From Glandiceps talaboti (lineage: Eukaryota > Hemichordata > Enteropneusta > Spengelidae): DNA of 64,000 nucleotides. The position numbers were made by a program, and so were the translations under genes. Location: positions 7,175,501-7,239,500 of the forward strand of contig NC_135566.1 in NCBI RefSeq assembly GCF_964340395.1, given 5' to 3'. The notes beneath the pieces were generated by a model. That model searched no databases. It was not told the origin of the DNA and was given only the letters and a program-made list of their open reading frames with translations. Below are positions 27,395 through 40,896 of the stretch, in pieces. Within the stretch, counting starts at the first letter, position 1. Every line of letters begins with the position of its first letter.

Positions 27395-27880
27395 ACAGCC
27401 ATGATCAGGAGAGTGTTAGAATGAGCCTCTACAGCTTCAGAATATTGATAAAGCCAATCAGTGTCGAACCAATGTCAGCAAACCATGTACATGTATACCC
27501 ATGGCCAGGAAAGTGTTAGAAATGACCTCTATCAGTCAGCCTAGAGTCAGTGTCGGTGTAAATCCATAGAGTGATATACAGCCATGGCCAGGAAAGTGTT
27601 AGAATTGGCTGCTAACAGTCAGCATAACTAGCTAGCCGGTATAAACCATATACAGCCATGGTCAGGAAGTGTTAGAAATTACCTCTATCAGTCAGCCTAG
27701 AGTCAATGTCAGTGTAAAACCATAACGTGATATACAGCCATGGCCAGGAAAGTGTTAGAATTGGCTGCTAACAGTCAGCATAATTAGCTAGCCAGTATAA
27801 AACCATATACAGCCATGGTCAGGAAGTGTTAGAATTTGGCCTATATTACTAGTCAGCATAGAACCAACGTCAGTATTCAA
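27395..27880. repeat. Tandem repeat, about 115-130 bp unit, about 4-5 copies
   Basis: Each unit carries 'TACAGCCATGGCCAGGAAAG', 'TGTTAGAATTGGC' or 'TGTTAGAAATTACCTCTATC', 'AGTCAGCATAACTAGCTAG' and 'GTATAAACCATA'. Two unit types alternate, so the array looks like a two-unit higher-order repeat (about 180-200 bp). Confidence 0.75.
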
Positions 27881-28119
27881 CCAAATGAGTTTGATGTATT
27901 TGATGTATTTCCACAAGGTAGCAACGTATTGCAATTTGTTGGCCAGGTTTAAATTTGACCAAAAAATATGTTAACTTAGGAGATGAGATACAGATATATG
28001 TATATAGAAAAACATGCCAGTAAATTTTTTTAAAAAAATCTGTTCTGTAATACTACATGTCTGGTATTATTGATCAAAAGATTCATGAAAAAAGGATCCA
28101 TGATGCAGAAAATGATGAA

Positions 28120-29200
28120 ATAAAATGAAATAAAATAAAATTTAAAAAATGAAATCTGATGTGATATTAAATTATATGTCTAGAGAGGGTTTGATCAAAG
28201 GTTGATGTGAAAGTAGACGCTGAGACGAATTTTAAATAAATTCCAATAACATCAAAAAATGAAATATGATAAATATTTGGTTGGTATAGAGGATATAGTA
28301 TGAGAAAAGATATGGAGATAGGAGCAAAACTGTATTTAGAAATAAATTCTGATTACATAAAAAAAACGAAATCTGATATCAAGTATCTAGAATATTATAC
28401 TTATAAAGGTCTGATTTCACCAAAAAGACAGGCAAATGAGAACTAAGATGGATTTGAAATAAATTCCATGACGTCAGATCTTATAAATGTCTAGTAAATT
28501 ATAATGGGTTTGATTTGACAAAAAGACAGGCAATTACGAACTGAGATGAATTTGAAATAAATGCCAATATCAAAATGTCAGATAATATCAATATGTAGTA
28601 AATGATAGAGGATTTGATTTGACAAAGGAACGCATGAAAGCAGAGGCTTAGATGCAGTGACCTTTAATAATTAAAACATAAAAAAATTAAATCTGATATT
28701 AGATGTCTAGTAAATTATAGAGTTTGATTTGGCCTGAGGAATATGTCTGAAAACAGGAGCTGAGGTTTAAATATAAATGCCACTGATATCCAAAAAATGA
28801 GACACGATTTTATAAATGTCTTGTTATTTATAGATGGTTTGATTTAAAAGAACATGTGAAAGTAGGAACCGACATGTATTAAGAAATAAGTTCTAATAAT
28901 GAAATATTAATAAATATGAAATATGATCTGATATTAAATATTTAGTAAATTCTAAGATGACTGAAAAACACATGAAAGTAGGAACTGAGATGAATTTAAA
29001 TATAATTTCAAATAATATTTAAAAAAGTGAGATATTATTAATAAATGTGTGGTTATTACAGAGGGTGTGATTTGATGAAAAGTACATGAGAAAGTAGGAA
29101 CTGAGATGTATTTAGAAATAGATTCTAATAAGATTATATAGCCAATCTGATAGACGTCTGGATTAGATTTATACATTGTCTGATTTCTAAGATATGTTCT
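28120..29200. repeat. Diverged satellite-like array, about 110-130 bp unit, about 9 copies
   Basis: Recurrent phrases are 'GAAATCTGATATTA', 'TGTCTAGTAAATTATAGA', 'GGTTTGATTTGACAAAA', 'CATGAAAGTAGGAACTGAG' and 'ATGAATTTGAAATAAATTCC', in this order about every 120 bp. Copies differ by substitutions and indels, so the array is old. It lies just upstream of the ankyrin gene exons. Confidence 0.7.
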
Positions 29201-29594
29201 TTATTTCTTGTCCATTTCATGTGAAAATACTATATCATAAGTAATATGTAGTATTATGTTCATATGATGTATTTAAAGCAATTTCTGTCAGACGGAAAGT
29301 ACACAGTAGTTAAAAATGTATAATTTGAAGTATGATAAATGGGTGAAATTGATCCTCTGATCTTTACATTAGATTTTGATAATGGTGATAGAATATAACA
29401 GCAAACAGCATGTTATGGGATACTGTAATGATGTCATTATCTCTCAACTTTAATACACAGCTTGCCTATCAATATCTTGCCACGTTATATTTTGGTCATT
29501 TTATTCATAATGGGAAAGAGACTCAATTTGGTATCGAGCTGCCAGCTGAGTAATATAATTATCTGTATGTAGGACTCAAAAAATCGCAGTAGCC

Positions 29595-29800
29595 TATGTC
29601 ACAGACTACCAAACATTGTATCTCAGACTCCCAAATTAGCTGTACCGATAGTCCAGGGTACATAGACCGCCAAACATTGTATCTAGACTACCAGATTAGC
29701 AGTACTGGTAGTCCAGGTTACATAGACTACCAAACATTGTATCAAAAGAAAACTGTAATTGAAACAGGCCACCTGGATAAATCTAGACTACCAAATATAG
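29595..29800. repeat. Tandem repeat, about 60-bp unit, cousin of 21900-22130
   Basis: Three copies of 'ACTACCAAACATTGTATCT' plus 'CAGACTACCAAATTAGC' and 'GTAGTCCAGGGTACATAGAC'. Sequence after the array (about 29830-29890, 'AACAGTTCACATGGC', 'GTAGAAGTTAAATG') also resembles that after the other array (about 22110-22170). The homologous block is therefore longer than the repeat itself. Confidence 0.65.
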
Positions 29801-29952
29801 ATGTATAAAGTGACAGTCAGTTATACCATTGGAAATCAATAGAAAACAGTTCACATGGCTAATCTGATTTCCACATGTAGAAGTTAAATGTTAGCCCTGG
29901 TATAGCATACTCAGAAGTAAAAGCACTCATCCAGATTTTTGTCTACTTTCAG

Positions 29953-30098
29953 ATGCAGACAGTGTGAATACCGACGACTCTTTTGGTAGATCTGCAGTAT
30001 GTTATGCTGTTCATTTCAAACAACTGGAATGCCTCAAATACCTTCTGTCTCATAAAGCTGATGTCAATAGGCTGGCTAATGGTAAGAGATTTGAGAGA

Positions 30099-30131
<33 letters not shown>

Positions 30132-33100
30132 GTCAAGTGAATCAGTTATTACAGTATACATGTTCAAAAATGAATTCGCAAGAACTTTTTACAAGCATGT
30201 CCTCAGTCCAGTAAAAAATGATACTTTGATATTAGGCCTTTTCTGTTAATTAAGAAGTACCCCACCATGAGGTGTAAATCAGAATTCTTTTGTTTTTTCA
30301 TGAGGTCGTATAAGTGAAGATACTGTGTCATGTATATCAGGAATCCAAAGTTAAATTTTGAGTTATTCAATATGCATAATTCTGTTTGTTTGTTTGTTTG
30401 TTTGTTTGTTTGTTTGTTTGTTTGCATGTCTTTGATATCTCACTCATCTCACATCATTTATTAATGAGATTTATTGATATACTTCCCTAGATGGGTCAAC
30501 AGCTGTTCACCGAGCTGTCAACGACAGCAACGTTCCAGCACTGGAAATTTTAATTCAATATAATGCAGACATTACAATACAAGATGCTCAGGGAAGGACG
30601 CCAACTCACTGGGCTACCATTGTTAGTGATGTAAAATGCTTAGAGGTAAGTTTACTTACCAACTCACTGGGTTAGCATAGAATTAAGTATATCCACCCTC
30701 GGAGAAATACAAACAGAAAAACAGGCAAACTGAGACATCGACACATATATACAGACATGATATATACATGATATATACACTGAATTTTATGCATCAAGGT
30801 AATATGTTTCATAATCTTTCTATTTCAGACTTTACTCAAGTGTAATGTGAATGTGAATGTCCGTGATATAGATGGATTGACACCGTCTATGTGGGCATGT
30901 CATATGGACCACAAAGATCACTTTGAACTCATCAACTCAGCCAGTAATCAAGTTATAGAGGAAGCAGATGGCATTGAGAGAGATTTTACGGGTAAAACAT
31001 GGGTACACTGGGCAGTCAGGAGGAAAGAACCATTGGCATGCCTTAGGGTAAGTGGGCGCAGAGAAGGGCTCATATAGGATAAGTTGGTAAAACTCAGATA
31101 AAGTTGGTGCAAAAAGGGACGATGAATTGAATGTTAATTAGGGCTTATGGTAGCTGGGTACAAAAAGGGTGAATTGATAATAAAATGGCTAATAAAACTG
31201 TTTACATTGGGTGGGGATATGCCGGATGGGATCTGATGGGATTCAGATCGGAAAAGTCTCTACTTATTCATTTTACAAAGAATACATGTGTATAGTATTA
31301 AAATGGTTGGCTTCCAGAAGATGAGATGGAAAGAGTTGATTTTGATTTGACAAAGGATTTCTCCATAAAGGTTTTGTAGTGCACATGAGTTTAATACATG
31401 TATGTAATTAAAAAAATGAAATTCTGTTTATGCCTCTAGACTAAGTAGTTACCGGTATGTGTAAAACACAGTATAACGTACTAGTAAGTTCTAGATATGC
31501 AGACATTGCACATTTCTCATTTTGTAATTGTTGATCTAAATTGTTTTTGTAATTTTGATTTCTTCCCGTAGAGTCTACTCACTGCAGAAACAGCAGCTAT
31601 CAAAGATGATGAAGGCAAATCGGTTATTCACACAGCGGCAGAAATAGGTAAGATTTTAACGCAAAAAATGTGTGATTTTATTGTCTATTTGAATATTCAT
31701 AAGGCTGCATATAACTATTACACAAACTTGAACCTAATAGAATTTTGATTCAACATAGAAGGAGTTTTGAATTTCCTTGAACCAAGTAACAGCAAAAGTT
31801 TTGGCTTTTCATTTCTTAGGTGCATACACATGTACTATTACCATGGTAGTTGAACTTTTGGTTTTCGAAATTTCTAAAATAGACACAAACTGAAACTATT
31901 GTCACAACATGTTGGTACAACAGTGATAAGTTGTTGAATTATAGTCTGAATAGGGCTGCATCTCTGAATACTTGTTTATTTAGAGTTCCATGGCATTAGT
32001 TTGCTGTGCTGTTTTGGGACTTCCAATGTTTATACTGTGCTGATCACAGGGTGATAAGATCACAAAGCAGAGGAACCACTATCATCCACTTGTGTAATCT
32101 ACCACATTGAAGAACAAGAGATTTAGTTTGGCCTATCTCAGTAAACCGAAGGCTGTATTTTTAAATGTCAACTGTTTGTCTGTTTTCAGGTTCTATAGAT
32201 TCTACAAAATTGATACTGTCGATCACAGGCCTTGACTCTATAAATGATAAAGATGATAACAATAGGACATGTTTACACCTTGCTACTATTTGTGGACATG
32301 GAGAATTGGTTAATTATCTACTGGAACAAGGAGGTCAGTTCAATCATGTAACAGTGTTTTTGCTAAGGTTGGGGAACCCCCGCTAACAGAAAGGGAGAAA
32401 AATAGCAGTATTTCCAGTGATTTTACCTACTTACCACCCTTATCAAAAACACTGAATTGTAATCTTTAACTTTTTAATAGAGCATATGAATAATAGAGGC
32501 AAAAATTCATATGACATGTGACGTCAACACCGGAAGGGGGGGGGGGGGTGTCTACTCCCCTTGTTAGACTATATACATGTATATGTGCCACCCTTTGGGT
32601 GTGTTTTCTCACCTGTTAGTTAAAAATGGGGTCTGGGGTTTTTTTTCAAGCTGAAGTGTCTGAAATGGGGTTCACTCTACAATATGTTCAATATTGATCA
32701 GTCTAAAATTTGGTCCATTTTCCTTTACCAAATCATAACTGTGCTGAGGGAAAAATACAGGCGTAATACATGTACCCACATTTTTCCATTCGCCATTTCC
32801 TTAATATAGAACAAATATTTTGGTCTAAAATTTGATCATCTAAAAAAACCTGTAATGGTCCAAAATGGGGTATTGGTTTTTGGTCAAAATGGGTCTAAAA
32901 TGGAGTCTGGGGTTGGCAGTATTGGTCGCACACCCCTACCAGAACTGGCCACTGGTACCGCCCCCAGGGTCAACACATTCAATGTCAGTCCATCTGCAGC
33001 ACTGACATTCACATTACACTTTAAATACTAATGATAGCCTCAAAAACTACTAATGAGCTACCAGTTGCATGTAGGGCTCAGGACCGTTTGAAAATTGGGT

Positions 33101-36100
33101 TCAGAAAAATGTATCCTTTCACCTGTACTTTGAAATGTGTTTCAGGAAAATGTGTATGGCACTGTCTTTAATGGGGGTATAGGTCTAGTTTGATATACAG
33201 GTGACAGATACTGGAACTTGTTGAGGGCGACATACTTGTACTGTCACTTGTCATGTGACTAAAACGAGTGATAACTTATAAATCACCTGGATTTTTGACA
33301 TTGCCAGGAAAAATGACAGAACATGTCAGTTTTGTGTCACCAAGCATACGATTTCCAAGACACATGAAAGACAACACAATGGCGAACCGACGAGTGTTAT
33401 GTTTTCACTCATATGTAGAGTATATATTTTGTATATCAAACAAACACACTAACATGAGATTCATATAACATGACCTTTGCTCTTTGACCTTTTGACACAG
33501 CCGACCAGTTTACCCAAGACTCCAACAATGCATTCCCCTTAGACTATGCTCAAAATAGAAGACTTAATTACTGTACTATGGTACTTGCTGCATATCAAAG
33601 ACAACATGAAAGAAAATTGAGGAGAAGTATGGCTGTGGACGGAGAGGACCAGGTAAGGAAAATTATTACATTTACATAGCTCATTCATGAATGTTATTTT
33701 TGCACTCTTATTGACTTCTTCAAGAAGTTTAGTGAAATTCTCCAACTCGTGTTATATTTTATTTCAGGAACATAGTTCAACGATTGCATCGTACAGTGGT
33801 AGCTCTCCGTCCCCACCAGCAGGCCCACCCAGACCCCCTAGTGTCGGTAAAAGAAGAAGCAGTGGAGGAGCCATGAGTCAAGCTAAAAGGGGACCTAGTG
33901 CTCCGAGGGTAAACTATGATAATGAGGAAAATCATGTACATAGGAATGATCAAAGAATGGATTACGAGGCAGATGAAGAGGAAGAGGAGCCGGAACACAT
34001 GGAAAATACACGGGAAATGGTTATGAAGGAATATGAGCACCATATGAGGAATGACGTTAGTACAGTTGTTCAAAATGATAACTCGACAGTGTGTCAACAT
34101 TTTTCTGAGTTTGCTTGAATGTAAACAGTATTTTTTGTTTGGCTGAAGTTACTACTGTGTTGAAAAGCTAGATGAAGTCACAATTTAGATGAAGTTAAAC
34201 TTATAAGAATAACACAACTACAACATTAGTTCATTTCAAACGTGCAACCAGAAAAGTTAGAGTGACGTAGACATGCATTTACTGTACATGACCTTATTGA
34301 AACCAGAAAATAAATCTTGTATTTTCTGTTCAGATGCATACAACTTGGTTTGTGTATAACGTAAATGATTGTATATAACTTCTGAATTTCAATTTGACTT
34401 TGTCCTATAGGATGGAAGTGAGAGAGACAATGATGAGGTATTTGATGGTCACCGGACGGCCACTGGTGAAATTGTCCATTCTATGGATGGTATGGAGATT
34501 ACTGAAGACATGAGACCAACTCAAGAGAACCCTAATGTCCATGTTTATGATGAAACAGGTATGTTGAACATAGTTGCACCAAATATTGCATTATAGTTAG
34601 TATCTCATCATCAGAGCTGAATACTGTACACCTGGAAATTTTCGCTAAAAAACTCATTTTCACTTATTTTTGCTGGAAAGTGTAAAGGCAAATATAAGCA
34701 GTGACTTGTTGTATTTTTACAGCAAAAGTTAACATTTCTATTTCTCAAGGTACATATTGGATGTGTCTGACAGTAAACATATTAATGATTCCATTCATTT
34801 ATTGTACAGGACAAGTTGTTGAAATGCAGGAAAATGATCACGAAATGAGACCTAGGGTGGATAGTTTTGGTAGTGATGGCAGTGAGAAGAGTCTGAGTGT
34901 GGGTATGAGTGTGTCTGACTTAGAGGGAGAAATGGATGGACGGGAAGATGAATCAAATCAAAGACAACACAAACCTATTCAGATGCAGGTAAGTAGTGCT
35001 GACTGTTATAGATTCACGGTGAAATCACTTCAGACGGCCATTTTGAAATGTCGTAGATAGACTAGTGCTGTCAGGCACAACTTGGTGAGATTCTTATAAG
35101 TGTTACCTCGGCACCAGAAACATAACTTTTAGATATGATTATTTATATGTTACAAATTTATTTGAATTTTTTATACGATTGTAGGGGATAGGGGTTTGGT
35201 TGGGGTTTTTGAGGAGAGACAAGGCAGGGATACTTTATCTAGGAGATGAACAAACAGCTGTATTTGTTATCTTTGTGTATGTGTATCAATGATATAAAGA
35301 TAATATTGTTCTTTTACCATCAATTAATCAGCATCAAACACCAAGGTCACCGCCACAACATCAGAAGATGCCACCACGACCTCCGGCACCACCACCAGCC
35401 ATGATGTATGCTCCAAGACCTCCACCACCTGGTCCAAGTGCCAATCATGGGATCAATCCAGGTCCTATTCCCGGACCTGTGCATGGTCCTATACCGGGTC
35501 CAGTTACTGGTCGTTCCCCACCAACTCCACAATATTCCAATAATGTGCCACAGCAACACTCACCAGAACATCAGGTTTGTTTCCCCACTCTGTCTTTCTG
35601 TTTTATGTTGTGTCAAACTTTGCTGTGTAAAACTGAAGTAACTTATTAGAGCTACACTTCTAAAATGAAAAATTGGACCTTTACTTTCATAAAGGTCATC
35701 ATAGTGACCTTTAACCTAGGTCAAATACCTCAAATAACAGAGATACGCTTACTGATCAACTTAAACTTAAATCAATGGTGTTAAAGTCCATCTGATCATT
35801 GCAAGTACCTCAAATACTGATATGCCTGTGAATTGCTCATATCAGTTGAATGTAAGCCATAAGATTACCGATGTTTTTGTTTGTTGCCATAGGAACACCA
35901 GTATTACAATGACAATCAAGCCACTCAGGACCAAAACCCAGACAAGACATCAGTCGGGAGTAGTGGGGGAAGTCAACAAATGTCCCCTCTTGGCGGAAGT
36001 AGTGGGGGTGGTCAACAAATGTCCCCTCTTAGTAGTACGGGAGGTGGTCAACACATGCCCCCTCATGGTCACGGAGAAATGCAACCGTCACTTCACAGTG

Positions 36101-37173
36101 TACCACGGCAACTAGCACCTATATTACCTGCATCGTCATCATCAGGAAAGAAGAAGAAAAAGAAAAGGAAACATCAGAATACTGAGCAACCAGTGAAAGG
36201 TGCTCCTACAGCTCCCTTAGAACCTGTACAAGGTAACCATAGTGGTTTATTGTTTGAGTGTCTATTTGTATGTTGGCTGTCTCTGTATTGTGTATTTCTT
36301 AAGCCTTGCAAAAAGTCAATGAGTCTGTGCTATCATTTCAACACATCAAATCTGATAGTCTAATTGTGAGCCCAGTTGTACACATTTTCCATCACATGTT
36401 AGTAATTCATACATGAACTTGAAATTTGAACCATGATTGCACCCCAGCCAACCCAGCTGCATAACTGGGGACCTGGTAGGATAGAGGTTGCAATGTGAAT
36501 GCTTTAATCCTCTGTGCTTATAGAGGCTGCAATGGATTCTATGCTCCCCAGGAAGTTGAGGAAGTGTAAAGGGCCATTGTGCCACTATAGATCTGTGCCA
36601 GGAGTGATAATTGTAAAGTGCTTTGAGCAGTATGGGAAAGCATTATTTTTAAAACTGAAATTATAGATTTGGCTGGTACGTAGTCTCAACAATTTGGTAA
36701 TCTTTCATTTTCATCCTCAAAAAAGTTAAGCTACCGGTACTATCAAAAATGAAAACCTTGATGAAAGAGGGAGAAAATTAAAGAGATGATGGTTCATTTA
36801 TTTTGTATATTTGTTGGACTTTGAATTTAGGTGACTGTGCTTTGATTGAGACATTCATTCACCACAATGTACTACACGTATGTGTAAATATGCCACTGAG
36901 CAACTTTATGATGACCAAGTATTATGGTATCATTTATATCTTTGACAGGTCATGGTATCATGCCTAATAGACCCAATGGACCTATATCACCTCACTCTCA
37001 ACAACAACAACAACAACAGCAAAATCAATATCAAGGCCCGTCAGAAAACCAGCCTAGAGTTACATCTAAAGGTACAGCGTGGGAAGTAGCATGGGAACCA
37101 GTCCGTCCGCAAAATCCAGTCCCCCCAACAACACCTAGAGAAGATGAGAGGGAATTTCAGTTTCCTCAACAGC

Positions 37174-37204
<31 letters not shown>

Positions 37205-38898
37205 CCAACAGCAATCAGGCCAACCGCAACCCATGCCGCGGGGAAAGAAAGGTAACAAATTACAAGGCATGGATCGTGAATTAGTGCAAATGGAATCAAC
37301 CAATGTTAATGGGTACATGGAGGAGGATGAGGAGGAAGCAGTCAATGAATCGGTAGAACAAAGGAGAACTATAGGCAGGGCTGTAATAGAAGGGCCTAAA
37401 CAACAGGTTGGTACAGGCCATGGTGCTCAGTACCCAAGACCTAACCATCACGGGCCTTTGGCCAGAGATCAAGGCAAAGCACTTATAAATGGACAGGTTG
37501 GTAGGACTCAGTCAGCCAGACACCTATGACTGTGTGCCGTATCTCTACATTTGGTTTGGTTCTATACATTCTGTTACTTACAAGCTTGTTGTATATTGGA
37601 TGACTGTATGCAGGATAAGTGATGTTTGTGCTTGGTATCTGTGTACACATGTATTGAATATCTGCTTGTAAGAAAACGATGCCTTTATTTGGCATCTATG
37701 GATGTCTGTATTTGGGAAAGCGGTGTCTGTATTTGGCAGGGTGTATATGCATGTATTGGCTGTCTGTATGTAGGATATAGTGTCAGCAGTTTGCATCTCT
37801 GTGTACATGTATTGATATGTCCATATTAGGGAGAAGAAGGTGTGTCTGTTTTACATCTATGTGTCCGTCTATTGGCTTAATCATGATAGGGAATGCAAGG
37901 TGTGCACATGTCTGTATTTAGTTTGAATGTATCCACAGCAGACTACAAGTAATAGGGGGGAAGTTGTGACAGACTACAAGTAACAGAATGTATTAAATCA
38001 AACCACTGTGTTGTCTTGTGTTGTATTTTCATCACTGTCTGACTGAAGTGTCTCTCCAACTGTCTCCTTGCTGCTAACTAATCTCTTCTGCCGCCATAAA
38101 ATATGGTTTTAATGGTATTATGCACATCTTATCAAGTTTATAACTTATCAATTAATAATACAAAATAATAATGCATGCTACCGAATGCACTTATTTATTT
38201 AAAGTAAATGCACTGCTTCTGTGTTTTGTTCAAAGTGGAGTAAATGCCATGGTAGTGCCCGAATTGTTGTGGCCATTTTGAAAACTGAAGGGTCAAAGGT
38301 CAATCTTTGACCTGTCTTGTAGGGACAGGACAGTTCAATTTCAAACTAATGACATTAGGTCTCAAAACCAAAAGTCTGCAATGACCTTTGAACTTAACGT
38401 GTCACTATGCATGTAATCTGCATGTTTATGTTTGCGATTTGTCGTTTGTTTTAATTTGATTGTTCATATTTTTGCAGCCATTTTTAGACTTTAATTTCAT
38501 AAATACATATATATGCATCAAATGTACCCTCCATCATCCTATGGTTTCCATGGTGATGTCTTGTACCACAAGTATTTGATAGTTTTTTTTCAGTTTGTTA
38601 ATAATAGAGGTAGCCATTATTTGTGTGTGTCTTGGAGTAACTCTGTTCATATGATTTAAAAGAAACTTGTAAAAAATTGCACTGAAGTAGAAAGGACTAG
38701 AAGTGAAATGAAGTCAACCAGGAATACAGAGGCACTTTATTGTTTTATTTTGAGTTATGCTATCTCTTGTATTTCTGAATTTGTGGATACAAATATGTTA
38801 CATGCAGACATGAGTACATACAAAACACAGACAGACATATCCACATACACAATGATCTACATACACCTGCCTCACATATGTTGTATTTTTATACAGCC

Positions 38899-38972
<74 letters not shown>

Positions 38973-39044
38973 ATGTATGTACTTATGTACATGCATGCAT
39001 ACATGCATACATACATACATACATACATACATACATACATACAT

Positions 39045-39077
<33 letters not shown>

Positions 39078-39135
39078 TACATACATACATACATACATAC
39101 ATACATACACACACACACATACATACATACATACA

Positions 39136-39166
<31 letters not shown>

Positions 39167-40896
39167 CGCCAACATCTATGTTTTACATGTAAATAGAGAC
39201 AGATACACAAGCACACAAATGCACACACACTTAGGGTGTTGTATGTAATATGCTATGAACAAAAGACTTAAAAAGCATGCATGGAGCTATCAACACACAA
39301 AGCAAGTAGTTTAGTGTGCAGCGTTTGAAGTACAACTGTCTATGATTGTTGATTGTTCACATTTCAAATAAGTGATGTGCTCTGAATTATGCAAACCAAT
39401 CCCCTCCTGTCATGTTACATATTGTTTCATGTGCTGAGATCCTTGAATATATCTGTTCGTTGTTTGTTTGTTGTTCGTTTCTTTCCATTGATGTTTATGC
39501 CAGCAGACTGGCCAACAACTTGGCTGACTGAAGACATTCACCAACTGTCTTGTGAAACTTTAAAAGTTTTACCATTGACCTGAAAAAAGGCTCCACAGTC
39601 CTGTTGGCTTCTTTGTTCTATACCTGGGTTCTGACATACAGAAAGTGTTCAAGTACAGAATATATAGTATATGCAAATAACAAGCTTTCGGAGATGTTTG
39701 GAGATTCTCCCAACGTCTATGATTCCTGGTCCTTTTCAAAAATATAAGATACCTGAGGGTTTACCATCTAACAAACTGTGCTTTAATATTTGAAAATTTG
39801 CACGGTGACCCATTATTGTTCTTTAACTGCGAATGGGTCAGAGTTTTCTGGTACAAAGTAAAAAAAAAAGGGCCTAAAAAAATAATTGTTTGGTTCCGGT
39901 TACCCGACCCCACCTAGCTTTTCACTGCCGACCCTAAACTTTTTTTTACGTATTCGAGAAAAAATAATCAAGTCACAAAAATTGTGAAGTCTCACGAGAA
40001 ATAGTGGATGCAGAAACTGCCATCAACTTAAAAAGACACTCTAAAACTGTTCTTCCAATCTGTAATGGCTGTACATCTGATATTAAGAAATAAATAACAC
40101 AGCGATCATTTGGAAAACAATGGAAAACCTGAACTAGATACTCACACATGAAAAAAAATATAATAAAAGAAACTAAAAAATCTACCTACCCCACCTATTC
40201 TAAAATTTAGTGTAACTGGAACCATACAAATGTTTTTATTAGGCCTTAGATGCATACTATCTTAACATACATATAGACATTGTCCTGACTCCCCTCCTGA
40301 GGTAGGGGTTAAATGACTTTGTTGCATAAAAACAGCAAAATCATGTTTTCTTGAATGAAAGGTTTCAAACATGTGAAGCTTGCAGGAAGATATTGCGGTG
40401 CCTTAACAGCAATCAAAATGTGTGGATAATTTCATTTTCCTGTCAGATTAAAAAATTGTATATTTTCTGAAATTTCAGAATTTTGACCACAAAGTTTTAT
40501 ACTTTCTCACAAACTATAGAAGTACATTTCTTTTACTTTGGTAAAATATGAAATAAGAAAAAAAAGAAGTCCACAAACAAATACAGGGCAAGCTGCTAAA
40601 TGTTGGTCTGCAAAGGGTTTTTTTCTTGCTACTAAAATAAAAGTGTGTATTCATAGCAAAAGTAAGGTCAAAACTAACCATCTAACTAAATTTCACTCAT
40701 AATTTCACTCATAAACTGAGAATTATATTTCAAATTCTTGCAATTTCAGGAAATGTCGGGCAAAAGACGTGACACCAAAGGTATGGCTGGCCACCCGAGA
40801 CCAAGAAGTCATTACCCTCCACATCCTCAAAGGTACAGAGGAGGTAGTAACCATCCAGTCCCAGCACCAAGACCACCACGAAATTCAACTCATTAA
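29953..40896 (+). CDS. Ankyrin-repeat protein with disordered P/Q-rich tail (5' end missing)
   Basis: Thirteen exons read in consistent phase: 29953-30081, 30491-30645, 30829-31047, 31572-31647, 32190-32333, 33501-33652, 33768-34055, 34411-34558, 34810-34988, 35332-35574, 35893-36232, 36949-37496 and 40750-40896 (stop TAA). Together they give about 921 residues. Each has AG before and GT after; the weakest donors are at 34055 (GTTAGT) and 37496 (GTTGGT). The first six exons encode about eight ankyrin repeats (for example GRTPTHWA, GLTPSMWA, GKTWVHWA, NRTCLHLA). After a basic stretch (RQHERKLRRS) the rest is low-complexity: P-rich, acidic (EADEEEEEP), PGP/GPIPGP repeats, a lysine cluster (GKKKKKKRKH), two polyQ runs and an R/P-rich end. 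Exon one starts in phase 1, so coding exons upstream are missing from my model. The ankyrin part recalls inversin/ANKRD55-type proteins, but I cannot name an orthologue. Role unknown; scaffolding is only inferred. Confidence 0.85.
30098..30131. repeat. (GACA)n microsatellite in ankyrin gene intron
   Basis: About eight GACA units lie just after the donor of the first visible ankyrin exon. A (GTTT)n run follows at about 30384-30424 in the same intron. Confidence 0.9.
31660..32160. other. Intron of ankyrin gene, nothing further seen
   Basis: AT-rich intron between the exons ending at 31647 and starting at 32190. I see no repeat or other gene in it. Confidence 0.6.
32540..32960. repeat. Dispersed repeat copy, related to 18590-18750
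   Basis: Motifs 'AAAATGGGGTCTGGGGTT', 'TCTAAAATTTGGTCCATTTT' and 'TTTTCCATTCGCC' also occur, in the opposite orientation, near 18.6-18.75 kb ('GACCCCATTTTAG', 'CCATTTTAGACCAGAGGGCG'). It begins with a poly-G run (32538-32548) and lies inside an ankyrin gene intron. I infer an old transposable-element family. Confidence 0.45.
36999..37214 (+). repeat. Two CAA-dominated polyglutamine tracts in the ankyrin gene
   Basis: Eight glutamine codons at 36999-37022, then twelve at 37167-37202 followed by H and three more Q to 37214. Most codons are CAA with only occasional CAG. The run is part of exon 36949-37496. Length may vary between individuals. Confidence 0.85.
37540..40740. other. Large last intron of the ankyrin gene
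   Basis: This 3.25-kb stretch separates the polyQ exon from the last coding exon. It holds a (CA)n/(CATA)n microsatellite (38900-39164) and a run of repeated 'GTATTTGG/GTCTGTATTTGG' phrases at about 37640-37920. If the weak donor at 37496 is not used, the reading frame would instead stop at 37529 and the last exon would be lost. Confidence 0.6.
38900..39164. repeat. (CA)n / (CATA)n microsatellite
   Basis: A pure (CA)n run of about 70 bp is followed by (CATA)n with short CA interruptions. Frames open on both strands are artefacts. Confidence 0.95.

Noticed and set aside
38708-39248. Several frames of 80-160 codons on both strands
   Set aside because: Same (CA)n/(CATA)n artefact, inside an ankyrin gene intron.
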